This document shows, piece by piece, positions 9,352-20,400 of a stretch of DNA of 36,417 nt. The stretch comes from Rodentolepis nana (Eukaryota; Platyhelminthes; Cestoda; Cyclophyllidea; Hymenolepididae): the NCBI GenBank assembly GCA_900617975.1, contig UZAE01000116.1, positions 1 through 36,417 of the forward strand, in the 5' to 3' direction. Position 1 is the stretch's first letter; each line of letters begins with the position of its first letter. The notes under the pieces are model-generated. The model searched no databases. It was not told where the DNA came from and saw only the letters and a list, made by a program, of their open reading frames with translations. Position numbers and translations under genes: made by a program.

Positions 9352-12300
9352 TTCAATGTCAGCTTAATTCCGTGTATGCGTTAAGTGAGGGTAAAAATAG
9401 CTACTTTGCTTTGCAATGAAGCCTTAAGTAACTGCTCTCAGAATCCGACTGAAATTCCATCCTTCGAATCAGTATGATGACATTTTTAAATCACGAGTCA
9501 TAATTGAGGTACGCTCACAAAGAAACGCACGCTCATGTGAGCCCCAAGTTATCGCATTTCATCTCAGCACTAGCTCAGATTTTTGTAATGTTTTCTATGA
9601 AATCGATCGGAATGTGAAAAACTTCTCTTGAGAGATGAAAGACACTGCAGTGTGAGGAACCCAATAATGTATCATGCTGAATTCAGAAAAAGATATTTTC
9701 CAAATATATTAATAGTTTGAGCTAAATTAAGCAAAATAATTTGTTTTTGTTTTTTTCAGAATTGTGGTAAAGATGCACCCACACGCACCATTTTTCACTA
9801 AGGGATACTAGGCTGATAAAGGAAGAAAACAACAAAAATTGATAATTTGACCTAATTATTCACCCACAGCAGATTTCCACGAAAATCTTCTGCCGAAAAG
9901 GTGTTATTTTTGGCAGTCGATTCAGGCTTCGTAACATCAGTTTATTGAATGTGTTAGCCTCTCTCATGAAGGTGGCAATAAATAGAGACCCTTGCTACTA
10001 CTAGACTCACCGAAAAGACTCGCAGAAATTAACGGGCAAAAAGTAAAAGGCTTTGAGTGAGTGAAACATGCTATTAAAAGCATAAACTATCCGGTTCCTT
10101 TTAGGTTGAGAGTATTAGTATTAAGTTTAAAAGAGAATATGAGATGTTCTGGCTAGCATACAGTCCAAAGGGTACTAGAGTATACATTGGGAGTTGTCAC
10201 TGTCCTGTCACTGCAATAAAACCCAACCGGTTAATCGAATGAATTAAAGTGGCTATTGGAATCCTTCCCGGAGAAAGTGTAAAAGCACCCAGTTCTGATT
10301 TCCATGGCTTGAACTCGTAACGAAATAAGACTATTTTGGGCATTAATTAGTAAAATCCTAAGTAGAAATAGCTAAGAATGGCGAAAATTCTCTTGTCCAT
10401 TGAAGGCCCTTTAAATCTATTAAATTTTGCTTTTACCAACCACTTGTACTTCTCCCAATGGGATTGTCAAATTGTTCCTCTTGCCCTATATGATTTTTTC
10501 CTTAGACAATTTATAATAACATTAAGTATAACAATGACATGTACAATAATATATATATATATATATATTGATATTTAAAATAAATATCAAAAATAAAAAA
10601 ATGTATGCATTTTTATACATAACAGAATATAGTACTATTTTATTACATATTTGCTCAAGAAAAGGAAATGCATAGCAAAGAGAATCATGTAATTTCAATC
10701 TGGGGACAAAAGAGGTTTCACTCTATTACCTGAAATTTCGTTGCCTAAATTTGAGGAGGATCATGTTAAAAAGCTTAAATTCGTGAAAACGGTAATATCT
10801 GTGGACAGAATTGGCAAGGGCATCGGTGAAACCTGTTTCATCGAGGGATGGCATAATTTATGTGCTTCACCTAGGACCGTCCTCTCCCCCTCCACCCACC
10901 CCCATGAACAGCTCAATGAACAATTATCTTATTGTATCTTGTATTTCAGATCGAATGGAGTAACATGGCAATTGAAATCTACTGAATATTTGCATGAGTA
11001 GTACAATGAGGGTTCTTCAAAGGAGTTAGCTTGAGTTAAACGTTATGGACACTTTTGTGCTCAAAGCGTATCGTTTATTACTTTATTGTCGTCTCTATGT
11101 AAAAAAAATACTAAATGTGTAGTCTAATTAAATGAAATTTCTTTTCTATAGATTTTAGTATATGACGTTAGTCCAGCATCGTATTTAATTAAGCGTACTA
11201 AGACTTTACCTTGCCTACACTATCAATACAATTTCAGCATAACCACGAATCACGATGATTTTCTTTTTAAAAAATTTTAGACTTTCTAAATTAGGATCTA
11301 AATTTCTGCTAATGCCAAATTCAAAGTTACCGGCAGGAAAATACTGTCAAGAACAGCTCAACTGAAGAATACATTAAGCGTATTATTCGAAAACTATCAA
11401 AATTTTATAGACTAATAACAATTTTTCGTAAAAAAGAATTTTACTCGCATCTTCAAATTAGACGAGCAGCAGAAATGAAACTGAGCCAAGAATTTTGGAA
11501 TTAGGAGAACTAAGAATATGGCTTTTCAGTGAATAAGTGAAATTGAGGTCATAATGCGTAGGACAATTACTCCTCACAGAGTGGAGAGGACTATTTTGAC
11601 CCCTTTGCTAGTCTTATGAGCAACTATTTACCAGAAAGTTGAAACAGATCAGATCGGTATATCAACATGCGTGTTTTCATGCTAGCCTGATTGAAAATTG
11701 TAAGAAACACGTTAGGGGTCGATGTTATTAAGGCAGAACATGTGACACTCAGTAATAGGCCATTCAATTAAGCTGGCAAAATCTATAAAGCTAAAAACGA
11801 TGAAAGATATTACTGTTAACAATGCAAGTAGTGTAATTTTAAAAATATAAATTTTTCAAGCAATTAGGTAGGGTTGAATTTTTTATCCTTAAATTAATCC
11901 ATTTTTTTATTTCGTGTCAACAACTCCTTGCTTATGCTTAATAAATGACAAGTGGGTTCCAAATACTAATCTTTAAGATAGTCTTGACTTCACAATTTTT
12001 TCAAAACGCATGTTGCTCCTCCAATGCGATTGAGAAGAATCCGGGTAACAAGCGTCGAAGTTGGTAAGTTTCACTTTTGTCTCGAAATGATCACTTCTCA
12101 TTAGTTGTTTCTCCCAACTTGACAGTTATAGGCAAATTTTATTTGTCATCAATCAATTACCACTTCAGAAACCCCGACTTTAATCAGCAGTTCTTTATTA
12201 ATACGCTTCTTAAAGAAAGCAAGAAGTGAAATGAGCTGTTTTAAAGTCTTTGAAATATCTGGGAGTTGGAAATGAGGACCATGAAGCAAAAAGATACTAA

Positions 12301-14731
12301 ATAGAGACATGACTCGACCCTTTTGTCTCAATAAGCATAGATCCCCATTTAACTCTACTGCCATTCCATTGGTCTACAAACTGCGTGTTAGTGAGTTTGT
12401 TAGTGTGAGCAAACTTCCTAATATGCCCTTTGCCTTCGTATACAGTCTTTGTTGAGTTGATTTCGTGTCTTGAGTAGTCGCGTTTTGATCCTACCTATCA
12501 CTTCGATTTGGAACCCATTCCTGCCTAAATATATCTTATGAACAAGACTGAGAGTAACATTAAAACTCTCTAAAACGTACCTAACTGTATATTACAACTT
12601 TCGTATTATTTTGTTATTAGCTTTCTTTGAAAAATCCACACTTTTGAGGGTTTGATACAAGCATTTCACAAATTCTCTGTGAAATTTCTCAAAAAATGTT
12701 GACGTTTTTAAATGAAGAACATCTAAGATCAATCGAACTAACGTAACGCAGGTTTAGCTGTTGTTCTTGGTGTATATATTTTCAAGGAACTGGTTCCTGG
12801 GTTAACCAAAGCCAGGCAAGCAAGATTGAGTGCTTTACCAAAGTTCCTTCCCAAATCTCTTTTTTGTCCCTATAGGGAGCGAATAAGACTACTTTAAAAT
12901 AATAGAAATATGACGGAGAAGTGAATTAGAATTATAAGCTCAAACTCTCAATGTTTCTAATGATGATAAATATGTACATAAATTATTTCTGGAATGATCC
13001 GAATGCCAAATAATGGTTGAAAACCACATATTAATGAATAAATTTTGAATGTGGAAGACGTGGAGGAAGATGTAAAACTCCTGAAGCACGTTCTCCCTCT
13101 CCATTTAACGACAATTTCATTGAAGCAAATTGATTTGCGGTATTTTCCCTGTATTAGGAGGATTCTCACGATGAAATAATGAGCTTTTTAGCCCTCTTGC
13201 AGTTGTAATGTCACCAACACTACCAAATTTGCAATTAAATTCCTTGGAAAAGAACGCTAATGTGTAAATAATATCGAAATTAGATATGCTGGGGAAACAT
13301 GTAAACTTGGCACAGCTGCATTTAGTCCAATGTTTTTACCCCATCTAACCACTTTAGGTACTTTCTGTGTGATTAATTACATGAGAGTATTCTACTTGAG
13401 AGTATTTCTGACACGAGCATTGTGTTTCCTATTGTTGCATAAATAAGAATCGTTACTTTTAATCCATCGTTGATCTGACGAAAATTTTTCACAAATGGAT
13501 TCTCTTATGTCAATTATCGTCGAAAGGAGAGGTCGTGGGAAGTCTAAAAAATAGACACTTTTGCATACAAAAGCTTGCTTATTACCTTAGTGGGGTTTTT
13601 AGTTCATTTATTTAGAAAAGAAAGCTGTAAATTGTTTTACTGGAGGTATTTCAATGAAATTATGAAAGCAATTTTGGAAATTTACGATACAATGCCATCT
13701 TAAACTACTATCAGGTAAGAATTTGTTGACTTAAAACCAAAAAATTCCAAAAAAATATTAATTTTTATATGTGACCAAAAATTTTGAACATTAATAAATA
13801 AATAATGTAATTAGAATGTTATATCTCATCATGGTCAACAAGGTTTCATTATTGTTTTTCTAGTTAACCTTTCTAAGCTACGGCAATAATAGATGGGTGG
13901 CCAAATCGAAACCGATTCGCTACCCAAAAATTCTAAATATTAACGATCTATATTTTCACCTCTTCAATTGTCCTTTCTTTACTGAGTTTAGACTTGAAAT
14001 TATTCCCGTTGCGTTAGTGAGCAGCGTTAATTTTCAATTTCTCAACAATACGAATGTTTCGTTACTAAGAGTTCTGTTTCTTTGCGGTTTCAATAATAAA
14101 ATTACTTATGGAATTTAAGCAATGGCTAACTGATAAGTTGTCGTAATGAGGCTTTGCTCTATATTAGAAATGCAATACTAATTCATCGCTATCAACAGGC
14201 AAGTTTCAAATTGTTACCAAATAGATCACAGCATTTGGTTAACTAGGGTCTTTCATTATTGGCTGAACTGCATGATTAATAATATCCCTCTAGATTGAAC
14301 GAAAAAAATCAACGAGTTATTCAATATTCACTGACCAATCATTCATTATCCCCCCGAACCCGGTTCCATTGTTAAAATTGTTTTCAAGTTAATTCAGTAT
14401 GTGCAGCGACTTGTTTACTCTGTTTGAGATCCGATCAAGGGTGCTATAATAAGTGTAAAGACAGTTATTGACAGCAAAAGGAAAAATTGTACAGTTTAAT
14501 TAAAAATGTCCGCTCATGTAACAACATTTTGAAACGAAGATTGAAGTAGAAAATCTTGTGCATATAATTGATCTGGTAGTATATTTCTACCTCCTTCCCA
14601 TTAATCATACCCCTCTCCGACTTTATTCAGTGTTCCAGTAACACCTAAAAAGTAGCGCTTATTGCTGTCTTGGTTTTTTATTACTATCCAACCTGATTTC
14701 GCATACGGCTTTTAACATCTAACACTGGGCG
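9352..14731. other. Long gene-poor interval
   Basis: Nothing recognisable is coded here. Short open stretches (10378-10578, 10741-11001, 12149-12364, 12957-13169, 13897-14118) show no domain pattern or splice context. A simple (AT)10 repeat lies at 10549-10568. Confidence 0.45.
10549..10568. repeat. (AT)10 microsatellite
   Basis: Ten uninterrupted AT units in AT-rich non-coding DNA. Confidence 0.9.
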
Positions 14732-15061
14732 TGTAGCGGGTTGCTGAGATAATAATCCATGACTATACTCAGAAATCTCTATGGCTGATTCTAATATGTT
14801 TGGAAATATTCGCAGAATTAGCTAAGCTACCTCAAAGCTAAAGAGGAAACAGAGCATGCTTGCATGTGACGTCTATGTGGTGAGTATATGGACCAGGAGC
14901 TAAGTCATTATATTAATATGGCTGGTTTGATAAACCAAACGTGAACTACTGATTGGAGGTTGGTTGCATGTTCTCGGCACTCATGACCTCACTTACTCAA
15001 TACGCGAAGTCGCACGCCGCACCTTAAAGCCTGTTTGAGCCCGCATGAGACTAATCGTCCA
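14732..15061 (-). mobile_element. Old solo LTR, antisense copy of the TGTGGG...CTACA family
   Basis: On the minus strand this is a diverged relative of the LTRs at 26875-27207 and 31268-31666. Shared segments on the plus strand include TGTAGCGGGTTGCT at the start, CAGAAATCTCTATGGC, AGCTAAGCTA, GAGGAAACAGA and, near the far end, CTCAATACGCGAAGTCG and CGCACCTTAAAGCCTGT. Divergence is high, and no target duplication or AATAAA survives, so it is the oldest copy in the window. The far boundary is uncertain by several bases. Confidence 0.7.
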
Positions 15062-17435
15062 GCGGTGATAACCTTGCGTACACTACAGGTGCGACGATTC
15101 TGCCAATAAACGTTGTTCTAAAAATAGAGTACAAATATAAAAATACGAATAGCAGAAATTGTAATGCATAAGTATATCAGACAATTGTAGCTAGTTAATA
15201 GCCGGCTTTAGTAAATAACAATTATCGTTATTTCCAAAGCTTCCTCTTCTCCATCTTTAAAAAAGAAAACTCAAGGACGAAGATATATAGATCGAACAAA
15301 TTTCTTGAGCGAAAGACTTCAATCAATTCTTGGCGATCGGCCTTTAAATAACCCCTTAAAATAGTATATTAATTATGATACACTATGCACATAATTTGAT
15401 GACGTGAAACTGAGACCCCTTCGGGTTAATTAATAGTAATACCGCTTTCCATGATACCTGTCACTACTCATGTTCAAAAGTGGCAACTCTCGAGATCACC
15501 CCCTAATTGTTAATCTGGGTAACGCTACAAAGACAGACTTATTAAGCCCGGAAAGATCAGTTCTCAAAGAAATTAAAACAAAAGGAAACGTTCTTCCTAA
15601 TTTCGGGTTGAATCCGTAAACATTTTCTCAGTGAAAAAATGGCGTCAACAAAAATGGTAAGGGCAGTGCGCTTTGCAATGAAGACTCAAAACTAATAAGC
15701 TAAACAAGAAATCACAATACCTTATTACCTTATTGCTGTGTTATACCATCCCAAGGTATTTTACTACTAACTACTTCATTAATCTCCAAAATGACTATGA
15801 AAATTCTACACATGAATTTACTGAGTGTCATTCTAAAGGGCTGCAAATAACGAACCCTAATTTAGAAAGAGATAAAGAACCGATTTGACAATTTTCTCAA
15901 CTATCATTGTGACTGGAAAACCAAAAGCGTTCGATAGAAATGAAGTCTCTGTCAAAGGTTCTTCTCAATAGTATCTATTATCCAGGGAATTCATACGGGA
16001 ATTCTAGTTAAGACTGATATAAGTGGGAAACTGCATCTCCAGAATCGCACAACAATATCTTTTAAAGCAAAATGGATTTGGTTATGTTTTGTTGCAGGGA
16101 CTGAATGGGTAATTTGGAAGTGCCATAAAGAGCGGAAGACAATAAAATTGTAGAATATACCATACTGAAATAAACATTCCTTTAAACGCGGATACTTAAT
16201 GGATTCTGCCATAAAAAAATTGATTAACTACACAAAGTTCACTATATGCATTTAGAACTGAAAGATAACATAAACTACAGGAGCATAAATAATTCTACAA
16301 AAATATAGAATTAAGTGAGGATTGTTTCAACTAAAAGTAAACTATATTAATACAACTAAGGCACAGAATATTGAGTCCCATCTAATATTATTTATTCGGT
16401 TTAGATATTTATTTTTTAAATTAATTCATTTTGATTAACTTGAAAGAGAATTTGTTAGATAAGACATAAAAGTCTTTAATTGTAGAGGAATACATTTTTA
16501 CTCATCAATTGAACAATTACAAAGTGACACAGTGCAACACATAATAAAAATGCTGAGGCAAGAGTTAAAAGCTGATTGGAGACGGCGTATACATAGAAGA
16601 AACAGTTTTATGTTCAAGATTTTGGAATTGATTGAATTATTTTAAATTAATTTCTGAGATAGAATTTGTGCAATCCTGTGGTAAAACATAGAAATACACT
16701 GACCAATTTTACTAGGCTAATATCTGGAAAGAGATTTATTCTAATCGATGCCAAATTTTTTAAAAGTTTAAAAGCAAAAAATGAATGAGAAAAATTTCTC
16801 TCGAATTTCGATAATATTCGCTCATATGTATCCCGGGTGAATACTTTAATTACACTCTTTTGACAAATAATGAACTCGTCCTTCCAAGTTAATTACTGTT
16901 ATAATACTTGGTGTAAATTAACTTAAGCGGAAGGAATGTATGACTATGCTCATGCCATATATAATTTAATTAATGCTGGCAGGTCTGAATTGGCAACTGA
17001 AGATTAACTAAGGCTTTATTTAAGTTGAATTTGGGGGATTTCTTTTTATGTAAGAACTAGTCAAGTATGAATTTGTCATAGAAAAGTAAATTGATTTATG
17101 GGTAGGTCCAAAGTCCACAGCAATGGGCTTAGAAAATTTAAAGGTATGATTATTATTTTGACCTCACATGATTGAAAATGAAAAAGCAAATTAAGTAACT
17201 AAGTCTCACATGTTGGAAAATTAAAGGTGTATTTTTGAAAGTGTGTTAAATTATATTATTATGGCAAGTTGACCTTAAAGGGAAAGAAAAAATTTAAATA
17301 CAAAAAAGTTTTAATTAATTATTTAATATAATCAAAATAAACATATTATATTAATAGCTTTTCCCAAAAAAATTGTTATTGTCTAAATGGTTTATCTTGA
17401 CCATCGTTTGGGCGCCCTCTTGGAAGCTGTCGAAA
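15062..17435. other. Non-coding interval upstream of the dynein LIC gene
   Basis: No gene or repeat is recognised. The last few hundred bases should contain the LIC promoter and 5' untranslated region, but I see no clear TATA box or splice-leader acceptor that I would defend. Confidence 0.4.
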
Positions 17436-17494
17436 ATGGGAATTGAGATTGAATCAAATAATGCAGAATCTGGAGAAACTTCCGTCCATTTATG
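17436..17494 (+). CDS. DYNC1LI: Dynein LIC exon 1
   Basis: Codes MGIEIESNNAESGETSVHL and the first two bases of Trp20. ATG at 17436-17438; the frame upstream lacks another ATG nearby. Ends before GTATTC. The following intron, 17495-17528, is only 34 nt and ends TTCTAG. Confidence 0.85.
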
Positions 17495-20400
17495 GTATTC
17501 ATACTATTTTACTGCTATAAAATTCTAGGTCAACCATTTTAAAGGAAGTTGCAAACGCTCGTATTGGAAGAATACCCCATGGTAAAGGTATTATTGTCCT
17601 TGGGGACAACGGAGCCGGGAAAAGTACACTAATTAGCCGTTTAAGTCACAAAACTGTTCCTCCCAAAACACCTGGCCTTGAATATCACTATATTGATATT
17701 CGGGATGAAGCGACAGACGGTACTTCAGCCTTGCTTTCTGACGTTATTTTAGATCAAACTAAGTTGAATGCATGGGTTCTGGATGGTGATCCGCTTTTTG
17801 TTCCATTCTTGAAGTTTACTCTGGATAGTAAGAACTTCACTGACCGGGTGGTCGTTATCGTTGCTGACATGGATCGACCATGGAATATAATGGAAGTCTT
17901 AGAGAAATGGTCAAAGGTACTTGAGGATTACATTCAGAGCATCGACATTGATGTAGAGGACATGAGGGAATATCAAGATAATTGTAAGCCGATAATTAAT
18001 TTTAGCACTGCTATTAATCTACGTCAATTACTTTGATGAATAATTTATTAAGTGATACGTCAATTTCAACATTACGTTGAGACGGATGCACTGCATCTAC
18101 ACTCAGCAGCAACTAATGGTAGTCCAATGACTCCCGTAAGGGGTTCTTCAAAGTCGTCAGGTGCCATGGCTACTTCAACTCCCACTCAATCAGGTGCGTC
18201 TTCTTCTGGTTTGCATCCTGCCACTGCAGCTCTTCTCGGTTTGGGTGGGCCAAAACAGCAAGAGGATAGCGTTTCTGATGATGCTATTGACGGTGATAAG
18301 AATGCAGCTGTGAACAGCGTGGCGTTGAATGGAAAGATATCTAAGCAAATTAGAAATCCATCGGATGTACTGAAAGAACTGCCGATCACTCCTGGTGCTC
18401 TTACAAACAATCTCGGTATCCCAATGATAGTTGTGGTTAATAAGGTGAGACATTGAGGCGTGACCATTTTTTACCTTATTGGTGCCTTTCTCATTAGTTT
18501 CTGCAATTATTTACGTAATATTTGAATTTTAGTTAAATTGTCTTTACCAATTTTTTAAATTTTATTTATTTATTTATTATCAAATGACAGGCTTTATGGT
18601 AGTTATTATTAGCTCTTTAGTTGACTTCGGGCTTCGCAGAATTGAGGAATATCAAAGTCACAAAATGGGGAGAGGGGGAAGAGAAGAGTGAATCACAGAG
18701 GTAAAGGGACAGACAGAAAGGCAGAGAAAAGAGTGATGTGAGTACTGTAGAAGTGGCGGAATAAGGCATACACTTTAGTTTGAAGTCAACTTTTTTGCGC
18801 GTGAGTATATATTGCCCAGGGTACATTCCTTTTTAATAATGTCTTTTTTTAATGTATAGTAGTGATTCCTTGGTGTGAAAAATGTTAGTTTTGTTCACAT
18901 ATTTTAATTAATGAATATGCTTTCAACATTCCTTTTTTTCTGATGAAATCTGAGTTAACTCATGCCCATAATTTTTGGATATTGTTGATTGGTTGGTTTA
19001 CAAAAAGGTTGTTAATTTTCTCTACAAAATTTGCATATTCCTACAACTATGAGTGCTTAGATGAAACCCACTTTTTGAATAAAGCGAAATTCGCTAGAGT
19101 TCTTTCAAGGGGCTTGGACTCATTGGGTTAAGTTGTAATTTTTGTGGTGGGGGAAAGTTTTACCTTCTGTTGACGTTTGCCACATTTTAAAAGTTTTGAT
19201 ATTAACCCTTCTGTCATGACCATTGGTTATATTTACTTTTAACGTTTGTTTCGGACTTGTTTCACATGCATACTTTTCTGATATTGTGAGTTACAGAACT
19301 TTTTTTACACTTCTCGGAAAGAGAGAGAGAGAGATTGAGTGTGGATTTGTAATGGTAGCTATTTTTGGGAAAATTAAAATCTATTGTTAAAGAGTCGGGA
19401 TAATGCTGTGACTGATCTTATTGAATCATTACTTAACCTATGTTCTAATTCACACATGAAACTAACGTTGCCGATCCTCCTATTGTCGTAATTTTTATAG
19501 ATAATTGAAGTGTAACAGCGATAACATTCGTTACTAATAAATGAGTAACTTTAATTTTTTGTTCTGTTGTTTTTCATATATTTTGTGTACTGCCTCTTAT
19601 TCTCCTTTTACCAATGTCAGTTTTTCGTCTATTCGGTTGAAACTTCTTGTACGATCACTTTAAACTTGCTTCTCCGCCTTCAACAGCCCTATTTATTATG
19701 AAGGCACAGAATTGAACTCGCCTTCTAATAGGTGCAAAATAAGACGATAACTATTATTTGATGTCTTTTCTAGAATTCAAAATTAGCAATTACCATTGAT
19801 CTTTTAGACTGATGTTATGGACGACTTGGAGAAAACCAGAGGAATGACGGAAGAACAATTCGATATTATCCAAATGCATATACGTCGGTTCTGCCTTTCA
19901 TGTAAGTAAATTTCAACTTTAACACCTCCAATTCTACTCTTTGTGGTAATAATGAAAGCCACTTTCTGAAAATGTAGCAGATGCTTATTGTTCATTTGAG
20001 AAGAATACGGTTTGGGCGTCAGAGTTATGACATACCTTATCTAATTACTTAGATCGACCGATTTGGTGTAAACACCCCAAGGAATAGGGGAACAATGCTT
20101 TGGTTTTGATTAATATATTAGTGCGTGTATTCATATCCATAGTGGTTTTCGTTATCTCAAGATTTGAGCGCACATTTTGCAGGCTGTTACCTCTTACTCT
20201 TCTTTTCTAAAAAAGCCTAATTCTCCAATCAATTGCATTTTGATTGTAGTTCCTGCTCTTGTTTGTTGCAATGGCTTAACCCCTTTCCTTTGTGAATATT
20301 GTTTTCCCAACATGCACTGAATATTCAAAGTGGTGAAATGGATTTCGACCCGCTCCTCTTTTTCCCTCTTTCCTTACATTTTTTTTCTACAAAAATTGCG

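Noticed and set aside
10741..11001. 86-codon plus-strand open stretch
   Set aside because: No domain pattern, no splice or poly(A) context; compatible with chance in AT-rich DNA.
12149..12364. 71-codon minus-strand open stretch
   Set aside because: Hydrophobic but with no recognisable family, splice sites or neighbours to support it.
18186..18467. Minus-strand open frames opposite dynein LIC exon 3
   Set aside because: They are shadows of the Ser/Thr/Ala-rich coding exon on the other strand.
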